Made by a program: the position numbers and the translations under genes
Assembly: GCF_900094885.1 (NCBI RefSeq)
Contig: NZ_FMBL01000003.1
Location: forward strand, 184,346 to 248,345
Direction: 5' to 3'
DNA from: Bifidobacterium commune
GTDB lineage: Bacteria > Actinomycetota > Actinomycetes > Actinomycetales > Bifidobacteriaceae
Length of the DNA stretch: 64,000 nt
Shown: positions 37,441 through 45,835 of the stretch, one piece after another
Layout: the number at the start of each line of letters is the position of its first letter
Numbering within the stretch: position 1 is the stretch's first letter
Notes under the pieces: generated by a model
Databases searched by the model: none
Seen by the model: the letters and a program-made list of their open reading frames with translations, nothing else
What the model was told of the DNA's origin: nothing

Positions 37441-39600
37441 ATGGCTCAACCAACTACCGTGCAATCTCAATGGGAAACCGTCAACCGTGTTGTATTTCCT
37501 GTAGTGGACTCAGAATCGATCATGCCGCTTTATGCGGTGCGTTGGACGCGGCCTCATGTGCAGGAGTCGGCTTTCGACAGCGTTTCGCAATTGCGCCGGG
37601 CCGATGTGGGCGCGTTGAATTCCGTTGGTTTTGACAGGGCGTTGCGTGAAGTAGGCGCGGGTACTGGTTTCGCGGGCGATGAGTGCGTCGATTTGACCGT
37701 GCTGTCTCGGCGTTCGGTACGTCTTGAGTCTGGCGCCCATATTTCTTTCTGCACCTATTTCAATGCTTTTCCTGCCTCATATTGGCAGCGTTGGACCAAC
37801 GCGTCCTCCGTACGGTTTGTTGCGCAGGTACGCGGCACGGGCGAGATCAGGGTTTTTCAATCCACAGCGCGAGGGCTGTTCTCCGCAGTCAAGACAATTT
37901 CACTTTCTGGTTCCGATTCGAAGAACGATGGGGTGGTCCAAGTTGGTGATGATTGGGTGGCAATTGACGTCGAGATTCCGCTTTCCGGGATGCTGGACGG
38001 CGGCTACTTGTGGTTCGATGCCTCGTGTGTGCCTCGCCACAGTGGCGCCGAAGTTGATGCTGAACAAGCGCTGACGATCCGTGACGCCGAGTGGCAGGTT
38101 CCTGTTGCCGATCGCGTCCAGAGTGGGCAAGGCGATGGCGAAAGCGATGCTGCTGATGGCGGCGATCCTCGGAATGCCGGCGCTGTGCACAGTGGTGGTG
38201 CCTGTGCTGACACGACCTGTTCCGTCGCCATCACAACGTACAACCGGCCGTCTTATTGCTTGGGGCAGTTGAAGGCGATTGCCGGCGAAACCGAATTGCG
38301 CAGGAGGCTGGATACCGTCTACTGCGTCGACCAAGGCACGGACAAGGTCTGTAATCAAGAAGACTTCAATGCGGTTTCCTTGGATTTGGGCGATCAGCTT
38401 ACCTACATTCAGCAGAGCAATATCGGCGGATCGGGCGGTTTTTCACGCGGGATGCTCGAGTCGGTCGATGCGGGACGAAGTGCGTACACCATCCTGCTCG
38501 ATGACGACGCGATCATGGAGCCGGAATCCTTGTTGCGCTCGATTCAATTCGAGGATTATGCCAAACGACCTGTGCTGGTCGGCGGCGGTATGTTCCATCT
38601 TGACGGCCGGACGATGCTGCACGTGCAGGGAGAGCGTTTTGACCGTGGCTCGTTGAAGCCGTGCCCGCCAGCCGGGGCCAGCTACAACCACGATTTTGCC
38701 GTATCCCCGCTTCGCGATGCTCCTGAACTGCACAGCCGTTTCGATTGCGATTACAGCGGGTGGTGGATGTGCCTGATTCCCAATTCGGTGATTCGTGAAA
38801 TCGGTTTGTCGCTGCCGTTGTTCATCAAATATGACGATGTGGAATACGGTCTGCGGGCTCGCGAACATGGCTATCCCACAGTAGGGCTTCCCGGTGTGGC
38901 GGTGTGGCATCAGGGTTGGCACGACAAGGATATTTCCCGAACGTGGGAAGAATACTATGCGCAGCGCAATCGTTGGATCTGTGCGCTGCTGCATTTCCCG
39001 AACGCGGGCAAACGCTATATGTTCCGCATGATGTACGAAGACGCTCATCTGGGTGTCAAGCTGATGTATTCGGGCATGGCGCTGCATCACATGGCGTTGC
39101 GCGATGTGATGCGCGGGCCGACGTATCTCATGGAAACTCTTTCCACCAAGCTTGCGGAGGTTCGAGCGGCACGTGAAGGGTACGCCGATAGCGAGGTCAG
39201 CGATGACGTCGAATCGTTCCCTGCTCCTGTCGCCGTATTCGAGAACCGGCGTTCCGCGCTTTCTGGTTCTGAACTTGCCAAAACTGCGGCGAAGGAAGTT
39301 GTCAAGGCAGTGTTCTCGCGCCAGGACGGAACCCATGACGATGCACCGCAGGTCGCCATGAAGTCCAAGGATGCGGTCTGGCCGTCGTTCGCCGGCGTCA
39401 GTTCGGCGTTGGTCACGACTTCGGATGGCAACGGGGCTGCCTGGCTCAAGCGCGATAGCAAGCTGTACCGTCGTAATTTGTGGGAATGTCGTCGTATTGC
39501 GTCGTCGCTGGTCCGTCGTTGGAATCAGCTTTCGGAGCTCTACGGTGCTGCGGATTTGTCGAGCCTCGAATCGTGGCGTGGAGTATTTTCTCGGTTGTAG
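37441..39600 (+). CDS. glfT2: Polymerising galactofuranosyltransferase GlfT2-like
   Basis: A 719-residue GT2 enzyme with a large N-terminal beta-sandwich (about 1-230), as in mycobacterial GlfT2 (637 residues). A short acidic linker follows, then the catalytic domain: VAITTYNRPSYCLGQL, NIGGSGGFSRGML near 326, metal motif DDDA near 352, WWMCLIPNSVI, DDVEYGLRAREHGY and WHDKDISRTWEEYYAQRNRW. The C-terminal 190 residues are helical. GlfT2 builds the galactofuranose chain with alternating linkages in mycobacteria. The extra length here is in the linker between sandwich and catalytic core and in the tail. UDP-galactopyranose mutase, needed for the donor, is not in the window. Confidence 0.88.
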   Translation: MAQPTTVQSQWETVNRVVFPVVDSESIMPLYAVRWTRPHVQESAFDSVSQLRRADVGALNSVGFDRALREVGAGTGFAGDECVDLTVLSRRSVRLESGAHISFCTYFNAFPASYWQRWTNASSVRFVAQVRGTGEIRVFQSTARGLFSAVKTISLSGSDSKNDGVVQVGDDWVAIDVEIPLSGMLDGGYLWFDASCVPRHSGAEVDAEQALTIRDAEWQVPVADRVQSGQGDGESDAADGGDPRNAGAVHSGGACADTTCSVAITTYNRPSYCLGQLKAIAGETELRRRLDTVYCVDQGTDKVCNQEDFNAVSLDLGDQLTYIQQSNIGGSGGFSRGMLESVDAGRSAYTILLDDDAIMEPESLLRSIQFEDYAKRPVLVGGGMFHLDGRTMLHVQGERFDRGSLKPCPPAGASYNHDFAVSPLRDAPELHSRFDCDYSGWWMCLIPNSVIREIGLSLPLFIKYDDVEYGLRAREHGYPTVGLPGVAVWHQGWHDKDISRTWEEYYAQRNRWICALLHFPNAGKRYMFRMMYEDAHLGVKLMYSGMALHHMALRDVMRGPTYLMETLSTKLAEVRAAREGYADSEVSDDVESFPAPVAVFENRRSALSGSELAKTAAKEVVKAVFSRQDGTHDDAPQVAMKSKDAVWPSFAGVSSALVTTSDGNGAAWLKRDSKLYRRNLWECRRIASSLVRRWNQLSELYGAADLSSLESWRGVFSRL

Positions 39601-39880
39601 TGCTGCATTGTGCCGTATCTCCCTAAATAAACTCGTGTCTTCGCATTATCTTCACCTTCATTCGCGCACGGTTCACAAATCAATTTCTAGACTCTAAAGA
39701 CAGTGGGCGTCCTGTGGCACGGTGGTGATGACCGTAAGGGGTCATGGTCGGCACGGGTACAGGGGCTCCGTTTGTCGCTTGGTGAATGTGCACTGGGCCT
39801 GCATAAAGAGTCGGGCATTGTGTCGTGTGGCGTTAGAGGATTAAGAGTCGCGTAGGATGCGTGAAAGGTGATGGTGGCGG
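39601..39880. other. glfT2-mvk intergenic region
   Basis: About 280 bases without a gene. Bases 39705-39770 are rich in short GC inverted repeats (for example ATGACC..GGTCAT at 39727-39745) and could fold in the mvk leader; nothing matches a known RNA family. Confidence 0.35.
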
Positions 39881-40903
39881 ATGGTACACATGGGATATGG
39901 CGAGACTTGGGCGAAGGTCATTCTCATGGGCGAGCATTCCGTGGTTTACGGCTATCCCGCTGTCGCCGCACCGCTGCCTTCGCTCAAGATGCGGGCATGG
40001 GTCACGCCTGCCGGGCTGTGCGCAACCTCATGCATACGCACGCTCAAAGCCCTGAACTACGAAGGTTCGCTGTCGGCCGCTGGTGATCGGTTCGGGGGGT
40101 TGGAGTGCGCCGTCAAGGTCGCGACGGAGTTCGCCGGCTACCCCGGTCTTGCATTCGATGTCGTTACGGACAGCTCGTTCCCTGCCGGTCGTGGCATGGG
40201 CTCTTCTGCGGCTAGTGCCGGAGCGGTAATCCGCGCGATTCTTGACGCCTGCGATGTTCGGGCGAGTGAGCAAGAGATTTTGCGTCTTACCAACGAAGCC
40301 GAAGTTATCACGCACGGCAACCCTTCCGGTCTTGATGCGGTGACCACATGCTCGCGTGACATTGTTACGTTCCAGTCCGGGCAGATGCAGTATATGCGCG
40401 TTGATATGCCGGCCTATCTGGTGATTGCTGATTCCGGCATCGCCGGCAGCACACGTGAGGCCGTGGGCAATGTTCGTAAGGCAGACGAAAAGAATCACCC
40501 ATATGTCAGGTCCGTTATGGACGAACTGGGCGAGCTGGCATTGGCTTCCGAAACCGATCTGGAGCTTGGCGCTGTCAACATGCTGGGTGAACGAATGAAC
40601 CGCGCACATGAGCTGCTCAGCCAGCTTGATGTCAGCCATCCCTTGGTCGATCATCTGGTCGATGTGGCGCGGAATGCCGGGGCAAACGGCGCGAAGATGA
40701 CAGGCGGCGGGTTGGGTGGCTGCCTGATCGCGTTCGCTGAAGATGCCGATACTGCCCAGAACATCAGCCGCGCTTTGTTATGCGAAGGCGCTTGCAAGGC
40801 TTGGATTCACTCGCTTAGCGCTAAGTCTAACGAGCAATTTGATGAAGAGTTGGTTGAGGGTCGTCGTTACGAGCTCGATAATCGCTCTCTCGTTGCTGCG
40901 TAG
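39881..40903 (+). CDS. mvk: Mevalonate kinase
   Basis: GHMP-family kinase of about 340 residues that phosphorylates mevalonate in isoprenoid synthesis. The motifs are GEHSVVYGYPA near 18, PAGRGMGSSAASAGAV near 100 for ATP binding, the catalytic region HGNPSGLDAVTT, and TGGGLGGCLI near 270. Bifidobacteria make isoprenoids by this pathway in place of the MEP route. The start may be the ATG at 39881 or at 39890. The last codons merge into a 38-base tandem repeat. The decarboxylase of the same pathway follows after 218 bases. Confidence 0.93.
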   Translation: MVHMGYGETWAKVILMGEHSVVYGYPAVAAPLPSLKMRAWVTPAGLCATSCIRTLKALNYEGSLSAAGDRFGGLECAVKVATEFAGYPGLAFDVVTDSSFPAGRGMGSSAASAGAVIRAILDACDVRASEQEILRLTNEAEVITHGNPSGLDAVTTCSRDIVTFQSGQMQYMRVDMPAYLVIADSGIAGSTREAVGNVRKADEKNHPYVRSVMDELGELALASETDLELGAVNMLGERMNRAHELLSQLDVSHPLVDHLVDVARNAGANGAKMTGGGLGGCLIAFAEDADTAQNISRALLCEGACKAWIHSLSAKSNEQFDEELVEGRRYELDNRSLVAA

Positions 40904-40992
40904 TTTCAGCGTTGCTGTGTGGTTGCGGTGTCACTGTGTAGTTTCAGCGTTGCTGTGTGGTTGCGGTGTTCCTGCGTAGTTGTGGTGTTGCC
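40897..40992. repeat. 38-base tandem repeat spanning the mvk stop codon
   Basis: Units at 40897-40934 and 40935-40972 differ at four positions; a shortened third copy runs 40973-40992. The first unit contains the last codon and TAG stop of mvk. Each unit includes GTAGTTTCAGCGTTGCTGTG. Replication slippage is the simplest origin. Confidence 0.85.
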
Positions 40993-41121
40993 GATGTCTT
41001 TAACCATGCGCGTATTGTCGTGACGGTTTCACAATGTCATGGGTGCTTAATTCTGCGGGTTTGGTGGATAGTAACCGTTTTGCGCCATTCCGCATGCCAA
41101 AGCACGGTAGAGTTTTGAATT

Positions 41122-42201
41122 GTGAAGATCGGTAAATCGGATATGACGAACACGCCAGAAGCGCGGGCGGCAGGCGATTGTGCCCCACAACCCTCCCGCA
41201 TGAGTGCGGAAAGTGACGGTTCACTCGCCGCGTCTCGGTGCGCTACGGCCGTTGCCAACTCCAATATCGCACTGATCAAATACTGGGGTAAAGCCGACGA
41301 GCGGCTGATTATTCCGCGGGCTTCGAGCCTTTCGCTTACGCTTGATGGGCTCTCAACGTCCACCACTGTCCAATTCGGTGCATCAGATGCCGACAGCCTG
41401 ACCATAGACGGCACAACGCAGCAAGGAACGGCTCTGAACCGAGTTTCCGCTTTCCTTGACATCATCCGCGAAAAAGCCGGCATCAACCTCCCGGCGAGGG
41501 TCACCTCCGCCAACACCGTGCCGTATGGTGCGGGGTTGGCCAGTTCGGCTTCGGCTTTCGCGGCGCTCGCCGGTGCGGCTTGCGAAGCGGCTGGTCTTGA
41601 TGCAACCCCCCGCGAGCTCTCTCGTTTGGCCCGTCGTGGCTCCGGATCGGCCTGCCGTTCGATTTTTGGTGGACTGGTGAAATGGAATGCCGGGCATGAC
41701 GATGAAAGTTCCTACGCCGAACCGGTTGATTCGGGAGACATGGACCTCGCGGTTATCGTCGTCCTTATTTCCGGTGAAAAAAAGCCGATTTCAAGTCGTG
41801 AAGCCATGCGGCGGACCGTCGTTACTTCGCCGCTGTATGATGCGTGGATTGATTCGTGTCAGGATGACTTGGATGCTGCGTTGGCGGCGATACGTCAAGG
41901 TGACGTCGAGCGTTTCGGGGAGCTGACCGAAGCCAATTCGTTCGGCATGCATGCTTCGATGATGGCCTCGCGCCCTGCTGTGCTCTACTGGCTTCCGGAG
42001 ACGGTGTCCGCGCTTAATGCCGTCACGTCCATTCGCGATGGAGGGTTGGGTGCATGGTCAACGATGGATGCCGGTCCGAACGTCAAGGTGCTTACCGATG
42101 GACGCGACGCCGAGCGTGTGGCCGATGAGTTGCGCAATCGCCTGCCGGATTGCGAGGTGCAAATCCATCGCCCCGGTGATGGCCTGCGTTTTGTGCGATA
42201 G
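41122..42201 (+). CDS. mvaD: Diphosphomevalonate decarboxylase
   Basis: GHMP-superfamily enzyme of 359 residues that converts mevalonate diphosphate to isopentenyl diphosphate. The signatures are ANSNIALIKYWGK near 45-57, SSLSLTLDG, PYGAGLASSASAFAALA near 133 and SGSACRSIFGG. The first 40 residues are extra and unstructured-looking. GTG at 41122 lies eight bases after TAGAGT, which could be a leaderless start; the ATG at 41143 is the alternative. Phosphomevalonate kinase, which acts between this enzyme and mevalonate kinase, is not adjacent. Confidence 0.93.
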   Translation: MKIGKSDMTNTPEARAAGDCAPQPSRMSAESDGSLAASRCATAVANSNIALIKYWGKADERLIIPRASSLSLTLDGLSTSTTVQFGASDADSLTIDGTTQQGTALNRVSAFLDIIREKAGINLPARVTSANTVPYGAGLASSASAFAALAGAACEAAGLDATPRELSRLARRGSGSACRSIFGGLVKWNAGHDDESSYAEPVDSGDMDLAVIVVLISGEKKPISSREAMRRTVVTSPLYDAWIDSCQDDLDAALAAIRQGDVERFGELTEANSFGMHASMMASRPAVLYWLPETVSALNAVTSIRDGGLGAWSTMDAGPNVKVLTDGRDAERVADELRNRLPDCEVQIHRPGDGLRFVR

Positions 42202-42472
42202 TGTGCTGCTTGTCATTGGCGCACTGAATGAGGTGAATGGCCGCCGGTAGCAGTGCGGTCGTCACTTTGCGGATATCTGCCCAGTTGTAAAACGTGTGCA
42301 TGCATACCTCCAGTAGCGGCGCTGCCGTCACGCCATAAATGTTCGCCCGGTCGTAAACGTATCCACGAAAGTGCACGAGTGCCCTTTACCGCCGTCGATA
42401 CATGCGATGAATCAGTGGTAATTGCGCACTATCGCAGATAATTGGCATGTTCATATAGTTAAATGGGCTGTT

Positions 42473-43057
42473 GTGAAAAAGCTGATTGAACAACTCGTGA
42501 AATTCGGACTGGTCGGTGTCGTTGCCTTTGTGATCGACGAGGCCATCATGAACCTCCTGATTTTCATACACACCAACAACGTGGTGGCAAGCACTGTTTC
42601 GTTCTTGATTTCCTTAGTATTCAACTACTGGGCAAGCATGAAGTATGTCTTCAAACACCGTCAAGACATGGCTCGCTGGATGGAAGCTCTGATTTTCCTG
42701 GTTTCTGCGATTGTCGGCTTGGGAATTAACGAGTGGATTATCTGGATGAGCACGCTCGGCATGCCGGCCGATGCCGTCACCACTCAGCACGGTGTGTATA
42801 TCCTGCGCTCGAACATCGGCAAGCTCGTTGCCACCGTGGTGGTCGCCATCTGGAACTTCATCATCCGTAAGTGGCTGCTCGACAACCGTTCCGCTTCTGG
42901 AAGCTCGGCTTCCGAGACGTCGGATGTTGAGAATATGGCTGTTTCCGGAAGTGCCGCTGGTTCCGATGGGTCCGTGATACCTACTTCGGTTCGCAAGACC
43001 TTCGCTCAAAAACTCGGTGAGTGGTCGATTGCCCACACTCCCGAGGGATGGCAATAA
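42473..43057 (+). CDS. GtrA-family membrane protein (polyprenyl-sugar flippase type)
   Basis: A 194-residue protein with four transmembrane helices in the GtrA pattern: QLVKFGLVGVVAFVIDEAIM, then SFLISLVFNYWASMKYVFKH, then a third and fourth helix ending NFIIRKWLL. The C-terminal 60 residues are hydrophilic and Ser/Ala-rich and are not part of the usual domain. GtrA proteins are thought to flip polyprenyl-phosphate sugars made by GtrB. A GtrB-like gene lies at 27774. GTG at 42473 (VKKLIEQL) is the most likely start; an upstream TTG at 42422 would add 17 residues without family character. Confidence 0.85.
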   Translation: MKKLIEQLVKFGLVGVVAFVIDEAIMNLLIFIHTNNVVASTVSFLISLVFNYWASMKYVFKHRQDMARWMEALIFLVSAIVGLGINEWIIWMSTLGMPADAVTTQHGVYILRSNIGKLVATVVVAIWNFIIRKWLLDNRSASGSSASETSDVENMAVSGSAAGSDGSVIPTSVRKTFAQKLGEWSIAHTPEGWQ

Positions 43058-43067
43058 TAAGTCATCG

Positions 43068-43134
43068 AAAACGAACGTGCCTTCGCACTCACCAGCTTGG
43101 GAAATGGATGAGAGTACGAAGGCACGTTCGTTTT
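43068..43134. terminator. Bidirectional terminator between gtrA and the MFS gene
   Basis: A perfect 18-bp stem (43068-43085 with 43117-43134), rich in A on one arm and T on the other, enclosing a 31-base loop, ten bases past the gtrA stop. Confidence 0.8.
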
Positions 43135-43218
43135 GGGTTATCCGCATCGCCTCGTAAGGCGGCGCGTCGGCGATTTTTCCTTGCTATGTTCGACTGGAAA
43201 CCGCGCAATCGACGCGCA

Positions 43219-44577
43219 TCAGATCTCGACTGCGGTGAGCATCGGGGTTTCGGTGCTTTGCTTGATCTGCTTGAAGCCCGTGAAGGAAAGAGCGAGCGAA
43301 GTCAGTGCCAGAATCGTCACCACGAGGAATCCGCCGTGTGAGCCCATCTGGTCGATGAACAACCCGGCAATGGCCGAGCCCGCGGATCCGCCGATTGAGT
43401 TCATTGCGCTGGTCCACGCCATACCTTCGGTGAAACGGGTCGGCGGAACGAGATGCAGCATCAACTGGTTGCCGTTGATCCAAGTCGGTGCTTGGCAGAC
43501 GCCGATAATCAGGTAGATGACCATAATCGTCCAGATATTATGGGCGAACATGAATGAGCCGATTCCTAGATTGACAACAAGCAGGCAGAAATAGAAGCGT
43601 TTCCATAGCGGAATCGTCCAGTTTTTTGCACCGTAGAAAATCGCGCCGACCATCGAAGAGAACGAGAAGCAGGCGAAGACGAAGCCTGTGTACTGCTTCA
43701 TGTTCTGTTCGGTGGCGAACGAGATGATCGAAATCGACGCGGCGGACTGGAAGGCTCCGAGGCCAAACCATGTCACGCACATCGCAATGAGGCCGGGGCC
43801 CCAGATGGATTGCCCGGATTTAAACAGCCCAGCCTTTTCTTCGGCCGCTTCTTCCTTGCCCCGCAACCTGGCTGCTTTCAAGGCTTCGCGTTGACGGTAT
43901 TCTTTGCGTGAAATGCCGGCCTTGCGTGCGAGTTCGGTCTGTGAGGGTGGTTCGGTGCTCAGTTCGGTCAGGAACATTAGTGCGCCGACGATGACACACA
44001 TACCGGTCACCGAAAACGCAAGTACGCCGGAAATGACGGCCAGTGTTGAGGCGAGTGGATTGCCGATAACCCACATCGCTTCGTCGAAGACGCCGGAAAG
44101 AGACAAGGCGCGGTCGGTGCGTACCGGGTCGCCCCGCAGCAGGTTGGTCCAGCGGCTCCGGGACATTGCTCCCCACGGTGGTATGGCGGCCATGAAGGGG
44201 ACGATGACGAAGAGAATCCACGCTGGCACTCGAGCGGCAATGCAGGACACCAACGCCGTTGCAGCCACTATCCAGACGATGATGGTGGGGATGGAAACCT
44301 GTCGTTGCCCGAACTTGTCGACCAACTTGCCAAGCACTGGGCTCATAATCGCCAGCGCAATGGCTTGGACCGCGCTCAGTGCACCCGCAAGCGTGTAGTT
44401 GCCGTAGTAGTGCTGCACGGAAATGGTAATGGTCATGCCGACCATTGGGAAAGGCATGCATGCGATAACCGATCCTACTGCGAAACGCGCGGTATGTGGC
44501 ATGCGCAGTAGTTCGGCGTAGCCGTCAAAAAGTCGATGTGCGACGTCCTTGAAACCGGAAAAAGGTATGGGGCGCAT
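43219..44577 (-). CDS. Major facilitator superfamily transporter
   Basis: A 452-residue transporter with twelve hydrophobic segments and a charged central loop of about 60 residues containing RKAGISRKEYRQREALKAARLRGKEEAAEEKAG. The motif GKLVDKFGQRQ between helices two and three is the MFS motif A. It resembles drug or metabolite exporters of unknown specificity in bifidobacteria. No regulator or enzyme is next to it. The start at 44577 is preceded by only a weak ribosome binding site (AAGGA at 13 bases). Substrate not assignable. Confidence 0.85.
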   Translation of the reverse strand: MRPIPFSGFKDVAHRLFDGYAELLRMPHTARFAVGSVIACMPFPMVGMTITISVQHYYGNYTLAGALSAVQAIALAIMSPVLGKLVDKFGQRQVSIPTIIVWIVAATALVSCIAARVPAWILFVIVPFMAAIPPWGAMSRSRWTNLLRGDPVRTDRALSLSGVFDEAMWVIGNPLASTLAVISGVLAFSVTGMCVIVGALMFLTELSTEPPSQTELARKAGISRKEYRQREALKAARLRGKEEAAEEKAGLFKSGQSIWGPGLIAMCVTWFGLGAFQSAASISIISFATEQNMKQYTGFVFACFSFSSMVGAIFYGAKNWTIPLWKRFYFCLLVVNLGIGSFMFAHNIWTIMVIYLIIGVCQAPTWINGNQLMLHLVPPTRFTEGMAWTSAMNSIGGSAGSAIAGLFIDQMGSHGGFLVVTILALTSLALSFTGFKQIKQSTETPMLTAVEI

Positions 44578-44710
44578 TGGCTACAAGTATCCTTCCAAGA
44601 TATAGAGGTGGGTGTTATTCATGTGGGCGCAGTACAGTTCGTTGGTTTTCGGGCGCCATACGTACCGCCGCAAAACGTTCCGCTTTAAACGAGCTGTGGG
44701 AGCAAAAGTC

Positions 44711-44739
44711 TTGAAATCACTTCTTTCAGTTTTGATACT
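44711..44739 (+). promoter_or_regulatory. Promoter upstream of the histidine phosphatase gene
   Basis: TTGAAA (44711-44716) and GATACT (44734-44739) are 17 bases apart. The phosphatase starts 316 bases downstream, leaving a long leader. Confidence 0.5.
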
Positions 44740-44748
44740 CTAGTCGTC

Positions 44749-44799
44749 ATGCATCCTCAACACGCGGTAGTTGAGCCATGGGAAAACGCTGAAAGGTAA
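44749..44799 (+). CDS. Possible 16-residue leader peptide
   Basis: ATG at 44749, nine bases after GATACT, encodes MHPQHAVVEPWENAER and ends in TAA. The next codon is ATG (44800), preceded by GAAAGG within the small frame. A leader or regulatory micro-ORF is possible; no repeated regulatory codons or attenuator hairpin were found. Weak evidence. Confidence 0.2.
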   Translation: MHPQHAVVEPWENAER

Positions 44800-45055
44800 A
44801 TGTTTCGCAAACGTCTGCCAGGGTGCGCTGTGGGCTGTCTCATGGTCGGCATTTCAATGGTCGGCAAGCTGCGAAATTGTGGCAAATCTCCGTTGGTAAG
44901 ATTGGTCGGACGGTGTTCACAATGGTTGACGAGCGATGGAATCGCAGTGGTCTCGGGTGACGCTCGGGCGTGCCTGCCCGCTGGTAGGCTGTTGAAGGAA
45001 TTGCCCAGATCGCGAAATTTCGCGCCAATCGTTGTATGGACAAGGAGAGACATCC

Positions 45056-45715
45056 ATGCCGCAGACCACACTGCATTTCGTCCGTCACGGCAAGGTCGAG
45101 AACCCCGATCATCTGCTTTACGAACGTCTTCCGAATTTCCACCTTTCGGCTGTCGGGGTGCGCATGGCCCAAGCCACCGCGCGATACATCGCCATGGATT
45201 CTGAGATGAGCCAGACGGTTGCGTTGTATTCCTCGCCGCTGGACCGCACGCGTGAGACGGCCCAGGTGATACTTGATGATCTCAACGGGATAAGGCAGGC
45301 ACGGGGTGATGTGGCATTGACGGTGCAGACCGACCGGCGACTCATCGAGGCTGGCAATGAGTTTCGCGGTTTGCGCATAGGCCACGGCAAGGCAGCCCTC
45401 TGGCGTTCGCGCAGTCTTAAGCTGCTTCGCAACCTTTGGCGGCCGAGCTGGGGCGAGAGTTATCGGCACATCGCCGATCGTGTCAGCGATTTCGCGCAGG
45501 AAACGGTACGCAACCATCCCGGCGAGCAGGTCATCGTCGTCAGCCATGAATCGCCAATCTGGAGCTATCGGCACATGCTTGAAACCGGACATCCCGAACA
45601 CAATATGCTGTTGCGTCATACGGCGCTCGCATCGATAACTTCGATTACCTACGACAGTGAAACCGGCAAGGTGCTGCATATCGCTTATGTCGATCCCGCG
45701 GCAGATGTGCAATGA
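45056..45715 (+). CDS. Histidine phosphatase superfamily protein (phosphoglycerate mutase-like)
   Basis: A 219-residue cytoplasmic phosphohydrolase. The catalytic RHG is at residues 10-12 (LHFVRHGKVEN), the second Arg in SSPLDRTRETA near 65, and the second His in VVSHESPIW near 165. Substrate could be a phosphorylated metabolite; the family name overstates mutase activity. The ATG at 45056 follows AAGGAGAG at eight bases. The next gene starts 120 bases downstream on the same strand and may be co-transcribed. Confidence 0.87.
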   Translation: MPQTTLHFVRHGKVENPDHLLYERLPNFHLSAVGVRMAQATARYIAMDSEMSQTVALYSSPLDRTRETAQVILDDLNGIRQARGDVALTVQTDRRLIEAGNEFRGLRIGHGKAALWRSRSLKLLRNLWRPSWGESYRHIADRVSDFAQETVRNHPGEQVIVVSHESPIWSYRHMLETGHPEHNMLLRHTALASITSITYDSETGKVLHIAYVDPAADVQ

Positions 45716-45835
45716 CGCATCGCAGTCGTTTTTATGGTTGTATGTGACCGCGATGCGGTGTTATGGCGGCAGCGATGCCGTGAATAGATTACGATAGAGT
45801 CGAACAGTCGGTTGACGGTATGGCGAAGGAGCAAT

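Larger units (their letters stand above)
44578..45055. other. Intergenic region with a promoter and short leader frame before the phosphatase gene
   Basis: No firm gene. It contains a promoter pair at 44711-44739, a 16-codon frame starting ten bases after the -10, then a frame at 44800-45204 that overlaps the phosphatase gene and looks non-coding. Confidence 0.45.

Noticed and set aside
44800-45204. 134-codon frame with a nearby GAAAGG
   Set aside because: Overlaps the first 150 bases of the histidine phosphatase gene in another frame and has Arg/Ser-rich, non-protein-like composition.
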